NCBI GenBank assembly: GCA_026874595.1
Contig: CM049319.1
Location: 38,697,473 to 38,761,472, forward strand
Direction: 5' to 3'
DNA from: Sipunculus nudus
Taxonomy: Eukaryota; Annelida; Sipuncula; Golfingiida; Sipunculidae
Length of the DNA stretch: 64,000 bases
In this document: positions 35,395-48,342 of the stretch, in pieces
How the letters are laid out: each line of letters opens with the position of its first letter
How positions within the stretch are numbered: the stretch's first letter is position 1
Program-made: the position numbers and the translations under genes
Notes under the pieces: generated by a model
What the model saw: the letters and a program-made list of their open reading frames with translations, nothing else
What the model was told of the DNA's origin: nothing
The model's database searches: none

Positions 35395-37112
35395 AGGGCC
35401 TATCCGAATAAATTTTCTTGGACTCCAAAGTACAGCTCAGAATAATGGAAAATTTGATACAAAAGCTGAAGTATCTGAACAACTAATGCAGAGATCACCA
35501 TTATTGTTTGCATGGATATTGATCATGGAGTGTTTCATCGGTTTCTGCAGCCTGGTTGCGCCACCTCTATTTTTTTTTACTTTTTACGAATATTATTCTC
35601 TGTTTTTGAGACCTTTAAAAATATGGACATCTGTTAACCGGGCACAAATTGTAAAGACTGTACCTAGAATCTTCATTCTTCACATTCTGAGAGGCCTATG
35701 AGAAGTCTCCATGGAACCCAGAAATTACATCTCTGTTACCCACATCCTTTGAGCTATGGGGTCCCAAAGTACCCCCAGAATAGTCAAAAATTTCATTAAA
35801 AAAATCAATATCTCATTAACTACACCACTGATAGTCATGATTTTTGGCATACATATTGATCATGAGATGTTCCATCAGTTTCTGCAGACTGGTGGCGCCA
35901 CCTGTATTTTTCAAATTTTTACAATTTTTTTCTCTATTTTTGAGACCTTTAAGGATGTAGTTATCTGTCAACAGGGTTCAAATTGTAACGACTGGACCTA
36001 GAATCTTCATTCTTGACTCACAGGGAGACCCATGAAAAGTCTCCATGGAAACCTGAAATTAGGTCTCTGTTACCATATCCTTTGAGCTTTGGCACTCCAA
36101 AGTACAGCTCAGAATAATGGAAAATTTGATACAAAAGCTGAAGTATCTGAACAAATAAGGCATAGATCACCAAAATTGTTTGTATGGATATTGATCATGG
36201 AGTGTTTCATCGGTTTCTGCAACCTGGTGGCACCACATGTATTTTTTTCGGGCTTTTTTTCAATTTTTTTCTCTATTTTTAGACCTTTAAAGATATGAAC
36301 ATCTGTTAAAAGGGCACAAATCATAACAACTGGACCTAGAATTTTCACTTTTTACACACAGGGAGACCCATGAAAAATCTCCATGGAAACCTGAAATTAG
36401 GTCTCTGTTACCCATATCCATTAAGCCTTATGGCTCCAAAATACCCCCCAGAATAATAAAAATATTGATACAATAACTCCAGTATCTCAATAACTATAAC
36501 ACTGATGCTAATGATTTTTGGCATACAAATTGATCATGACGTGTTCCATCAGTTTCAGCAGACTGGGTGCGCCACCTCTATTTCTTTCAAATTTTCACGA
36601 ATTATTTTCTCTATTTTTGAGACCTTTAAAGATGTGGTTATCTGTCAACAGGGTACAAATTGTAACAACTGGACCTAGAATCTTCATTCTTGTCATGCAA
36701 GGAGGCCCATGAAAAGTGTCCGTAGAAACCTGAAATTAGGTCTCTTTTACCCATATCCTTCAAGCTAAAGGACTCCAAAGTATCACTCAGAATAATGGAA
36801 AATTTGATACAAAAGCTGAAGTATCTGAACAACTAATCCAGAGACCACCATGCTTCTTTGCATTGATATTGACCATTATGTGTTTTTATTAGTTTCAGCA
36901 GATTGGTGGAGCAACCTGTATTTTTTTTAAAGTTTACGCATTTTTTCTCTATTTTTGAGATATATTAATACAGACACAATCTTGGCCTGTTGGTTAATCT
37001 GTTTGATGCTTCAGTTGAATGGTTATATACTACCCATTACGATGATAAAATTTCCTTTTGCAAATCTCTTCCCAGTCAACTGAGCGTTATGGCCCATGGG
37101 TCACTTGTTATT
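35395..37112 (+). mobile_element. HINE/Helentron-like element, copy 3 (5' end unclear)
   Basis: The tail CAGTCAACTGAGCGTTATGG and CCCATGGGTCACTTGTT (37074-37112) matches copies 1 and 2. The interior is a tandem series with a ~675-bp dimeric period: CTCCAAAGTACAGCTCAGAA-type landmarks at about 35423, 36095 and 36773, with diverged half-units near 35760 and 36431. The repeat core is the one found in copy 1 but unrelated to that of copy 2. No AGCTCAGCTGAC head was found, so the element is 5'-truncated or its head has decayed. Confidence 0.65.
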
Positions 37113-37216
37113 TTCACTATCGGTATATCTTTAGCCATGATTTTGATCTTATTATTGCTATTATGTTCTTCTAATAGCGACATTCTGACTGACTCCTTGT
37201 TTGCTCATACGTCAGT

Positions 37217-37307
37217 CAAGCCGAGTTAGCCACACAAATGCGACTGGCTCGGACAATAAGACGGCCGACTTAGTGGTAAGTCGAGTTTCGTGGTTAGACT
37301 CGGCTTG
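37217..37307. repeat. 90-bp fold-back sequence
   Basis: CAAGCCGAGTTAGCCAC at the left is mirrored by GTGGTTAGACTCGGCTTG at the right, separated by about 55 nt. Similar CTCAAGCC...GAGCTGCAC sequence recurs near 37630. Confidence 0.65.
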
Positions 37308-37814
37308 AGAAATGTAGGCTGGCTTTAACTGACCTGAAAGCCTAACCATTTGACAATGTTTCAAAGAAACATTTTATGTTAAAAAGAATCCGTTTTATTC
37401 AAACAAGTTATCTGTATTGCGTGTGACATATTGTATCCATTTTATATTTAAATAGTTTGTGATTAAATGAGTATAGTTTATCCATGTGATTTCATAAGCC
37501 AACATTTTCATACTTAAAAAATCACATCGATTCCTTTGACAAGAAACAAAGGAGGACACAGCCCTGAACATTTGTTTCGGGCATTTTGTAAAAGATCTTT
37601 AAGATCTTTTTGTATTATTTTTTTTTTCTCAAGCCAAACTGAGCTGCACAAAATCGGCTAACTTTGGCTAAATGAAATCTCGATAAACTTCTGATAAACT
37701 CAGCTGGCGGCGGCGCAAAATGGCGGCGGCGTCAGGCTCTACCTTAAACTACCCACTGAGTAGGTCTAAATTTGTGGTACTAAATCTGCGTACTAATTTT
37801 AGTCCAGCCATCGG

Positions 37815-37885
37815 CTAGCGTCATATTGACCCTCTGGCATTATGACCAGATTACTGGCGCCAGAGTGTCATGACATCTACGTCTG
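37815..37885. repeat. Dispersed repeat, diverged copy 3
   Basis: GACCCTCTGGCATTATGACC followed by AGA and a GGCGCCAGAGTGTCATGAC block; related to 3688-3775 and 34010-34095. Confidence 0.5.
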
Positions 37886-38717
37886 AGGATCGCATTATAA
37901 GTCCTTATGAAGATGCAAATATTTTCGTTTCATTTCTGACAACGCTTCTTGGGCTACAGGTACACTGCCAATCAACATAAGTCAGACCATTCGTTAGCAT
38001 TTTTGTGTACTTTCTAATAATACCAAATATGAGAGAGAAAAATTCATGTTTAACCCCTCAGCATTTTTGTTGAATTTATGACCGCATGAACACAAGCATG
38101 GCTCGCACGGGTTACAGGATGCAAGAAACTTGCAGGCGACACAGGAAATGACTCGTGTCCATGGAGACGATGTTTCAGTTTGGGTTGCGAGCTCACATAT
38201 ATACTATTGTGTTTAGTCACCATTCTAAGCATAATAATGAGATTATGGGCCGTTTACTACAATATGATTGCAACCAGATGCAAGACCACTGCGATACATT
38301 CCTCCATATTAGGCCTACTAGTATCACGACTCAAGCAGGCTTACCAGCCCAATTATCCGATTGCCCACTGAGTCGGGTTGTCACGGCTAGCCATCGGCAT
38401 ACGGATTATAATTAATACGCCGTCTAACAACGCACTATCTTTTAATCCACCTTAAGTCCGACCATCAGCATACGGTCCCTAGCCTTTATACCTCAGCACA
38501 CTGAAAGTCGCCCCAGCTCATGTGACATGCACTCTGTGTAAATGTCCTTCAGTCCGAAGATCAGCCAATCAGAGCCAGCCATCTAGTGTAGTCGCTCAAG
38601 TAGCAAAATCCAAATCCCGTAGGAACTGAATGCCAAAATTGAGATAGCACTTGTTTTCACTTCATTTAGGTGTAAGCTGATGAAAGAAGTTAGGTAACAA
38701 ATTTTACCAACCCCCTG

Positions 38718-38748
<31 letters not shown>

Positions 38749-39118
38749 AAAATCCAAGATATCCTGCCATCATAATAAAAAAAACTAGATTTTGCTTTGA
38801 TATTGTAACTATCGCATCAAAATGAATAATATTGTCTCGATTTACAAGATTTTGAATGTGTCCTGGTAATACCAACTACCCCAGGAGCTGTCCAAAGGTT
38901 AGGGAGTGTATTCAAGGTCAAGGTCAAACTTATTTACCAACCTTCGATCTTAAGAATAACATTAGACATCTTGGGAACTATGCTGTCATATATTATGCAA
39001 TATGTTTTTTCAAAAAGTCAACAGTATTAATAATTGTCTTGGCGGAATAACATATATCATAGGGACGATATTAAAATACATTACACTAAGATACTGTCAT
39101 ATGGTTTTCAAATGGACC
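37886..39118. other. Intergenic stretch with C/A homopolymers
   Basis: No gene seen. A run of C followed directly by a run of A occupies about 38719-38751. Confidence 0.5.
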
Positions 39119-39122
39119 TTAA

Positions 39123-39561
39123 AGGTTCCCATTCACCTAGCTTTTTGAAAGAGAATTTGTGATTTCTGGCTCCTTTGTGTATATTTTAATGATCAAAAGG
39201 AAATTCTGGTTTTGGAAAGTTCTTATAATACCCCCATGAAGGCTGTATGACAGCAATTGTAAACACAGCAATGTTGACAAAAGGGGAGAAAATGTAACCT
39301 AACATGGTATGCGGCATATATGCGGAGGCACAAAATTTGTCGCAAAACGCCATTTGCAAAACTCTCGCCTATGCCACTTGCTGTCCGATGCCATTGTTGA
39401 ATTTGTTTTATTTTGGCGGGACCCCAAATATTATAAACACGTAGATATAAACAAAACAAGCAGCCTGTGTGCGTGATAGCAAAGTTTTCTTGCCTATTAA
39501 GAATAAAATCGCCAAGGGATTACCTTTAGTTTACAAAGGTCAAATTGGTGATTGGGCCCCT
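39123..39561. mobile_element. 439-bp MITE with TTAA target duplication
   Basis: Ends AGGTTCCCATTCACC (left) and, in reverse complement, AGGGGCCCAATCACC (right), flanked by TTAA at 39119-39122 and 39562-39565. A TTAA duplication is typical of piggyBac-type elements, though the termini alone do not prove that superfamily. No transposase is present. Confidence 0.75.
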
Positions 39562-39565
39562 TTAA

Positions 39566-42500
39566 ATCATGAAATTGATGTGCGTGTTGCATATTTCACA
39601 TATTGCTGATTCTCCGCTGATTTATTGCTTTGTATTAATCGTCAACAGTATTAATGCGAAACAACCATTTTGAAATCAATTTGTGTGGTCAGTTAAAAAA
39701 GATTGTCGATCCTGATACAGGAACAATCTATGGCATGTTAATTATTCCAGACGCCTGGTGCACTTCGTGGAGCTTCAGGAAAAACCTTTGTCTGAATATC
39801 TTTGGAGTTAACCTGACTATGGGCGGAAATAGGTTAGTTATTATTGTAATTGTCAAAAAAAGATTGAAATAGTGAAACAGAAAACTATGCTGCCCTGACA
39901 AAGGAAGACGACATATCTGCACGTGCACAGGGTCATACTGATTCGGTCCGTAAAAAATGTTAAGTGTGTACATGTAAATGGCATCAGGCGAATTCAAATA
40001 CATGTACCTTTTAGAACCCCGTAGGTTAATGTCGGATAATCGGAACCAAGCACCTCAAGATTTAGATACTACTACCACGGATGATTATATCAGGAAATAC
40101 TGTTAGGTCTGCATCGACCAGAAGATGCGCGTGCATAAGAAAACCATAATGCCACAGCAGCTGGTTATAAGATACGCTTTGAACGCATCCGAATAATATT
40201 GAGATGGGCAGTGGAATATATAATATAAGGATAATTGTTTTAAATGACAATATATATATGTATGTTGGTAAAGTCAACATGGATTTATCTCAACATGGTT
40301 GAAATTTTGTATTATATGTCGATCCTAAGGTACAGTAATGCCTGAAAGACAGTCAGTGGGAACACCGGAAATACTTGGTCTTCTGCTACAGTCTTATTAT
40401 ATAAATTATTTGGTGAAACCGTTGACCATGCAAATACGAAGGCCGATGATGCTGTGTAAGAGATTTAGTGTAAAATTGGGCAATCTGCACCGTTCTTCTT
40501 GAATTCGAGAAACAATTGAAGATCTCTGGTGAAGGTTCCCTCCTTAATTTGGAAACACTCTACTGCTTGATCATACTTTTTATTACATACCTGTTTTATA
40601 TATTGGTAATATCGTTGGTAATATAAGGGGATTAATAACATTGAAATTAAAAAAATATGTTGAAAGCAATTGTCAATTTATGAATCAAAACACCTGTAAT
40701 AACACGGTAGTATAATCGCATGATAAAAGCCTCAAACTTTTCTTCCCAACGTTTCTCTGTGCACACGATATGAAAACCTTGATATGAATAATGCCTCCTG
40801 TATAGGAAGAAAGTTTTAAATATGCAATGTGAAGAGGAATATTTTGAGGCATTAATCACATAAGAAATATGAGGATTTTCTGCTCCATAACTATTATTCC
40901 ATTAAATGTCTTTTGATAATGTGGTTAAACCTTAGTGGGGCTTAGCTTTGATACTTATATTTAAATTTTATATTTAAGTTAAAACTTTGGATATAAACTG
41001 CACGCTCCATACATTCAATTGGATGTTACATGTTGATTCATCGGTAAAAATGCGCATCCAAGTTAACCACTCACAAAATATCAACAAATTAATTTTTTTT
41101 TTTTGTAAAATAATTGATGTGGAAGTCTATGTTTAACTTTGCAAATAAAATGACTTCTGCAGTCAAGGCAGAGCACATGTAAGAGTAACAGCCGACACCA
41201 ACCCAGACTGGGCGCCCTGCAGACTAACGGGAAGATTGTGCCTCACTCAGACATGAGTGCAATTTTGGGGTCTATACCCTGATATTTTGACCACGCAGAA
41301 TGCAAATATGGAAAGACCCCCTTCCTATAAGTATACAAACATTTCGATGTTTTCTTAACGGAGCAAATCACTCATATCATATCACGTAAATTGATAATTT
41401 AATTGCTGGGAATACAAATGAAATCTGAAAACAAAAAAACAAAAATCACGAATTAATGTAAAAAGCGCTCATGGTTTACATTATTATGGCATTTGCATCC
41501 CCTGGTTGATGCACACTCGACAGTAATTCCATTCGGGCGTAATGGGAAGGTTGTGTCCAACACCCGTGTTTCACTCACAAACGGGACCCTCGGTGGTATG
41601 GGGATGATTACGCACCCAGAACCCGCAGGCTTAGGGCTTGGTGAACGCCAGGATATAAAATGCGAGGAAGCGTGTGATACTGCCCTATCACGTAGTCCGA
41701 AACTGGAATAGAAATCTGCAGATGTACATATATGTAGTTAAGTTTGTATTAGAAAATGGAGACGGCTACCTACAACAACAAAAATATAAAAAAAGATTCC
41801 ATCCGTGGTGTTTGCCTTCATGCCCGGATCTACATGGTCCGTTTTATCCAACAAGTGTACAATAGAGATATTTGTATTCCCGTAATGTGCAAACTTTCCT
41901 TTAGGAATAATGTGTACTCATATGCCATTTTACATATGCAGATGTGCCTTCTTTTCTGCTGATCATATATGGCTGATTAGTTTTTGTGTGCATTATTTGT
42001 CTCTTTTCAGCTTGTAGAAGTACCTTATCTTAATTTGTGATAAATAGACCTGTTTCAGCTCCTATTCAGATAAACTATTTAGAAATAGAAATATCCAGAC
42101 AACGGTTTCTACCGATCCCCCTGTTCTACAAGGTACTTGGAACAGTTTAATATGATCTGAATATTTCTGTATCGAGACCACCAACAAGGCTTTTGGAATC
42201 TTGGAATCTTCCATATAACCACATAAATTGATTCTAAATGTTTGTTTTGCTGTAATATGGTTGGCACCTAGACCATGTAGTACTACTATGAGAAGATCCG
42301 CAATATAAAACAGAGATCACGAGCAATTTCATAAGGTCTATTCCCTTTTGATCATCATATCACATAACATATGACAGTGTAGTGCCAAAGATATGTTTAT
42401 GCTTTAAAATATAAGTACATACATTTGACTTTGACCTTGCGTACCCTCTGTGAGCTTCCAACAACTCCTGGTTAGTTGCAATCGACAGAACACATTCCAA

Positions 42501-43682
42501 AACGTATAAATCTATCCAATATCATTAAGTTTTAAGCGTCAATTCCAGTATAATAGCATTATCTCTATGTTAAGACTGCAGTGGTGGCCATCTTGGATTC
42601 ATTGAGGTCACACGGGTCTTTAAAAAAAATTATAACCTGCATTCATTCATTAACTTCCGTGCAAATAAAATGAAAGCAAGCATTATCTTATTCAATTCCG
42701 TAGAAAACGTCGTTCTGTTACAGGTGCAAGTACACTTTATCCCCAGCACTCAATAATTCCCATGGGTGAAGGCGGCCATCTTGGATTTTCAGTGTTAGCG
42801 GGATCTGAAAATTTGTTACCTAACATTTTCCATTAGTTCATATCCTGTTTATGCTAAATCAGTCATTTTCGCAATTAGGGTATCAAATTCCTACGGAAAT
42901 ACATCTCCGTCTACACTTATCAGTTAGCAGTGTACTTTTACTGACTCAGCCAGATTAATTTGCTTGATGATCTATGGAGCAGTGGTTAACTTGATGCTTA
43001 GTTTAGTCCCTGAGTGAGATCTCCTTTATGGTTCAACTGCTTTTTTTTCAATTGTCTTCTCCACCAATGTCACCTGCACGTGTTTTCTTTCATTTTTAAT
43101 GCATTTCACAGTGTTCCTGTGAGAGTATGTCGGTGGTGTTAATTTTGTGTATGGATTTGCTTATTGTTAAAGCCATGAAATGAGTAAATAATTTATTTTT
43201 TTACCAATGTTGGTTTCAGTGTCTTAGGCCTAATATAGTAAGACAATTGTCTCCAGAGAGCCATTATGTCTATGTCAGGTAATCTATGTCTTTGATTTTA
43301 AGATTGCAGGTAGCACATAAGAAATGAATTCCTCTCAAAGTTTTGAGAAAAAAGTGTTGATCGACACGCACGAGACACGTACGTGTTTGCAGCTTTCAAA
43401 ATCCGGCTCGGCACCCAGATCCACTGCCACGGAATCCGTGCGGGTGCTAGCCGCCGAGGGCGACGCAACAGCTATCCAAGTCTGTCCGTATTGCACCAAT
43501 CACCAAACAAAAAGCAATTGAGGAGTCCATTCTTATAGGCTATATGCGGATGCCTGATAATTGCTATGATATGACGCAAATAGTCTTTATCATCGCCGAC
43601 AGATGTCACCAGCTGACATGACGCTTGTTAAGTCGATGTTCTGGGCATGCGCACAACCAATATCATATATGTTACATCTTGT
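39566..43682. other. Intergenic stretch with minor repeats
   Basis: No gene was recognised. A GTGGCCATCTTGGATT / GGCGGCCATCTTGGATT pair near 42583 and 42768 marks a ~188-bp diverged duplication of a family I associate with bivalves. A slightly GC-rich patch at 43330-43510 shows no domain. Confidence 0.45.
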
Positions 43683-43735
43683 CCGCCACGTACGGACTCC
43701 ATTTATCTGTGATACGGAGTCCGACCGTCTGGCGG
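43683..43735. other. Nested GC-rich hairpin
   Basis: CCGCCA (43683) pairs with TGGCGG (43730) outside CGGACTCC (43693) pairing with GGAGTCCG (43716). This gives a two-step stem with a 15-nt loop and could be a transposon end or RNA structure. Confidence 0.7.
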
Positions 43736-45985
43736 TGAGAGTTCACCCTGCCGTTCATTGAAGGACCTGTAACATAAATTACCACTGCTTGTTGTGCGAT
43801 AGAGAAACAATCTTGTATTTATATATAGAAATAAACTTTTTATGTATCAAATTAAATCGATATATCACCTTTATGTGCGCCTGTAAATGTTTTTTTATCC
43901 TTTGAACTGTCGGGGTTCAGATGTTGCATGCCAACTGGACACCGCCGGAAAAGGAATCCCATGCAAATTAGGTGGGCAATCTATGCAAAAGATGAATTCA
44001 GGGGGGCTTTTCCCAGGAATGCCAGTGCCGTGCACTAGGATAGACCATATTTTCATAAGCATCCTTCCCATAATACATCGCTTGTTGTCAATGATGCTAA
44101 ATTCCTATTGGTTGTTCCAACCGGAAAGCGCCATCGGCCAGACGGAGACGATGCAATATCTGACTTCATCCAGAGTAAGTGCCCATACTTTATTAATGCT
44201 GATCATCCAGCAAAAGTTTTGGTCCCAACGGAGTCTAAGCATCTGTAACAATTATAATATGTGGGGTTTGTTTGGTGTCCTCACGCTTCACAAGGCATAT
44301 ACGTGTCTGAGGGTCTGTACGGATCCGTTCAAACTTAGATAGTATAGACTCTCCCCGCCAGAGGCTGCAGCGCTTGTATTGTTTACTATATATGTCAGCG
44401 CTGCAAGACTGCAGCAATGTTACATCCTGCATGCAATATCGTCAGCACGCTGTAGCACGAGGCTAACACGTTTTGTGTTCAACCATGAGTTGTTTTCATG
44501 TTATACTATAAAAGTATAACAATAATCCTATTGCACAATGTGTTGCACAATGCCTAAAATCGGCCGGCTGTGAGATCATTGGTTGTCTCGTCCCAAGACG
44601 CTTTATTTTGATTCGCTCTGCTGCTCTACATCAACGTCTTGAGATTGACCGTTTAGTCTAGTAAATATGGGGTTGAACCTGGAACAAATTGCAACAGAAA
44701 TGAAACCAACTGTATTTTATTCAGACACTTCAGGAGAAAAGCATATCAAAAGTCCCACTGGGAGAAAGTAATTTAATTCGATGATTTTAATTGGATAATT
44801 TACTATTATAAGTTTTATTTTACTTATATGTATATTGTCATATTAAGTTTTGTCTTTATCTCTATGAGCGATCAATCATTTGAAAGATCTCTTCGCTACC
44901 CGTTTATCAAATGACTTAGATGTAAATTTATCAATAATAATTAGGACAGGGCTCGACAATAACATTTGCCCACTTGCCTAAGGGGCTGAAAATATCGCGC
45001 AAACGTTTGGCCCAGGTGTCTTAAGTTTCCAGCTGGGCCTACGATATATATGACCATGCCCCTGAGACAGTTTAAGGGAATATCACATAGTGGATAAATC
45101 ATACAGAAATATAGGAACAGGGGATGTTTTATATCACGACATGTATCATGAGGGATAAAGGGGTTTCGACATCAAGGAATAATTAGCATTTAAATGGTGT
45201 ACAATCCGACCTCAATGAATTACAATTTAATAAGTGTAATCTTGTTAATTCTCCCTTTAGAAAACATTTGCTTATTGTAACAACATTTAGCCAACAAAAG
45301 AAAAATTAAGTTATATCAAAAGTCTAATATATAAATTTACGTCATGCTCAGAAAAGTCCTGTGTATTGAACTCTCTTTAATAATCTGGTCGACGCAATAA
45401 AAATAATTAATAATCATCGGGACAGCTAGAACACTAAACAGACAGGACAAAGGAATGACACTACCTATAAGGATAAAGTCTTTCTTCTATTAACCTTCAA
45501 CTTCAACCAATTTCAAATTTTAGAGTTATTTAAACAAAGGGGCCCTATTTCCATTCGAAAGCAAGCTGTATCGCCTGCCGTAATTGAAAATTACAATAAT
45601 TAAGGCAAATAACAACTAAAAGTATGCTTCGACCACATCCATTCCAAATTAAACCAACAAACGCATTTGACTATGACACATATTTTTTTATATTGATAAA
45701 CCTGCGGACCTATGATAGAGACCACATGATAGTGCAGGGACATTTGTTCTGGTCTTTTCAACATAATGGAAAAGGATAACCTGCATGAAATGGGGGATTA
45801 ACCATTATTGCATGATGAAATAAGACATGAGTCCCAAGGGATCGAGAGTCATATGTTGTTTACATTTACTGAACACCCAAATGAGGCGCTGACAGGGTCA
45901 AATGTCAGGTCAAACATGCTTTAGTCCGTACTTACTTGCAGGGTCATATCATTGGCTAAATAGACTTTGACCCTGTACGGAGGTT
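43736..45985. other. Intergenic stretch, no gene supported
   Basis: A 151-codon frame at 43887-44342 has mixed hydrophobic content but no recognised domain. The rest is AT-rich. Confidence 0.45.
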
Positions 45986-45989
45986 GGCC

Positions 45990-46080
45990 AGGAGGGGTCA
46001 GAGTCAAACCTTGGTCGACCATAGAAGAGAGGCACCGGGATGCGCGGGAGGAAAACGGGACCAATACCGGGAAAATGGGG
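45990..46080 (+). repeat. Dispersed repeat flanking the inverted satellites (left)
   Basis: GAGTCAAACC...GGCACCGGGATGCGCGGG...CAATACCGGGAAAATGG is about 75% identical to the reverse complement of 60200-60285. Directly after it comes ACCTCCATTTCCCCAACCCT, whose inverse GGGGAAATGGAGGTAATCC lies at about 50268-50287. Confidence 0.6.
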
Positions 46081-46164
46081 ACTACCTCCATTTCCCCAAC
46101 CCTCTAAAACCCTCTAGGGGTGGTGGTCGGGGTTAGGGATGGAGTCTCAAGCCATCACACACCA

Positions 46165-47640
46165 ATCCATACTGTCTCTACGACAATGTGCGACACAAGC
46201 CCCACACCAAAGTATTTGTTTTGTTGGGACACAACTCCAGTTGCCTACATTACACACCTCTGCGACAATGTATGACAGATCGCGACACTTGCCCCAGTAT
46301 ATATCATACCTCTACGACATTGTGCGACAGTTATACATACATTCCCTTCCTGGCAGTGTCACTGCAACAATGTGCGACGTTAGCTAAATTGTCTACCTGG
46401 CAACGTTGCTGGGACAGTGTGCGACAGTTTGCGACACTCGCCCTGGTATATGTTATACCTCAGCGACAATGTGCGACAGTTGTACAAACATTCCCTTCCG
46501 GGCAGTGTCACTGCGACAATGTGCGACGGTTAACTAAATTGTCTACCTGGCAACGTTGCTGGGACAGTGTGCGACAGTTTGCGACACTCGCCCTGGTATA
46601 TGTTATACCTCTGCGACAATGTGTAAAGGTGATACATACATTCCCTTCCCGGGAGTGTCACTGCTACAATGTGCGATGGAAAGCTATATTCTCAAACTAG
46701 CTATGTCACTGCGACAATGTGCGACGGTTGGCTAATTCTCTATCTGGCAACGTTGCTGGGAAAGTGTGCGACAGTTTGCGACACTTGCCCTGGTATATGT
46801 TATATCTCTGCGACAATGTGCGACGGTTATACATACATTCCCTTCCCGGGAGTGTCACTGCTACAATGTGCGATGGTTAGCTAAATTGTCTACCTGGCAC
46901 CGTTGCTGCAATTTTGCTGCGACAATGTGCGACAGTTTGCGACCCTCGCCTTGGTATATGTTAACCTCAGCGACAATGTGTGACGGTTATACCTACATTC
47001 CCTTCTTGGCATAGTCACTACGACAATGTGTGACGGTTAGCTAAATTCTCTAACCGGAAATGTCGCTGCGACAATGTGCGACAGTATGCGACCCTCGCCT
47101 TGGTATATGTTATACCTCTGCGACAATGTGCGACGGTTATACCTACATTCTCTACCTGGCTATGTCACTGCGACAATTTGCAACACTATGGGACACTCAC
47201 CCAAGTATATATTATACCTCTGCGACAATGTGCGACAGTTATACCTACATTCCCAGCCTGGCAGTATCATTGTGACAATGTGCGACAGTTAGCTAAAATC
47301 CCTTACTGAAAATGTTGCTGTGAAAATGTGCGACGGGCATCTATATTTTCTACCTGGTAATGTTGCTGCAAAAGTGTGCGACAGTATGCGACACTCTTCC
47401 TGGTATGTGTCATACCTCTGCAACAAGTGCGACGGTGATATATACATTCCCTTCCTGTGAGTGTCACTGCGACAATGTGCCACAGTTAGCTAAATTCTTT
47501 CACCGGAAATGTTTCTGCGACAATGTGCGACAGTTTTAGCCACTCATCCCGGTATATGTTATACCTATATACCTATATACCTATATGCGACAATATTGTG
47601 ACGGTTATACCTACATTCCCTTTCTGGCATAGTCATTTGG
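46165..47640. repeat. Satellite A: ~150-bp unit built from three ~50-bp monomers
   Basis: Each ~50-bp monomer carries GCGACAATGTGCGAC(G/A)GTT. The three monomers continue with AGCTAAATTGTCTACCTGGC, TGCGACACTCGCCCTGGTAT and ATACATACATTCCCTTCC respectively. The trimer recurs at about 150 bp (CTACCTGGCAACGTTGCTGG at 46393 and 46543), with local insertions of single monomers. Frames in it encode simple repeats only. Confidence 0.92.
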
Positions 47641-48163
47641 AATTGCCACATTCAAAATTTTATCCCCTTACCTGTTATTTCTATTTAGCCATTCTTTGAC
47701 CATCCATTATTACCTCCACCAGTTTTGACCTCAGCTAATTTTACTTCTGCCATTTTTACCTCAGCTGTATAATTTGACACCATCATTTTTACCTCAGCTA
47801 TTTTTAAACCGGTGATCATATGGTGGTACATATGTTTGTATGTGTGAGGAAGCGAATGCTGCGTTCTTGCTGAGTGGTCAGTGGATAGTTTTGTTCTTAC
47901 AAATATCTCATTTAGGATACAGGAAATGTAAGCCTTACGGACTATATTAACCTTCATTCTCACAAAACTGGTTTCTAATCTAACACAGCCTTTCAGCATA
48001 TTGGGGTTTACAAAATGCGTGTGCTCCGTGTGACATGCGGACCAGGCGCGTAAGAGCTTAGAGACAGCTCTTAGAGACTACGGGTTACCAACGTGCGAGT
48101 TACGTGTCACCTGCATGGGAGTTGCCTGCAAGGCGCGAGGGTTGTGCGTGCCTGTAGCGGTCA

Positions 48164-48170
48164 TATAAAT
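48164..48170 (+). promoter_or_regulatory. Candidate TATA box
   Basis: TATAAAT in a GC-rich setting, with a possible initiator (CTCAGTC) about 35 bp downstream and an ORF starting 53 bp after it. Confidence 0.4.
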
Positions 48171-48222
48171 GCAGGTCGGGTGCCGTGGTCATCACTTCTC
48201 AGTCATATGTCATTGTGTTAAG

Positions 48223-48342
48223 ATGACCCGTCGGTCATCCAAGAAGCGCGCCAAGTGTGGTAGGGGCCGAGATAGCTCGCCCGTGTCTTGTGAGAGCCCT
48301 CCAAAAAACCCTGAACAGCAAGACGTCGTGGCTGTCGTGTAA
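48223..48342 (+). CDS. Short basic ORF (39 aa), unknown
   Basis: MTRRSSKKRAKCGRGRDSSP followed by a Pro/Glu/Gln-rich end; stop at 48340. A four-codon upstream ORF (ATG at 48207) ends just before its start. An adjacent frame continues openly from about 48350 to 48526 with protein-like composition (MQLHFYLRKAELCQNDAQFI). A one-base shift may therefore have split a longer frame of about 100 residues. No homology was recognised. It may be the opening of a transposon protein. Confidence 0.3.
   Translation: MTRRSSKKRAKCGRGRDSSPVSCESPPKNPEQQDVVAVV

Noticed and set aside
43887-44342. 151-codon open frame
   Set aside because: No recognised domain, no splice-bounded structure and no upstream promoter; length is compatible with chance.
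46188-46700. 170-codon frame, the longest in that area
   Set aside because: It reads through satellite A; residues repeat with the ~50-bp monomer and there is no domain.
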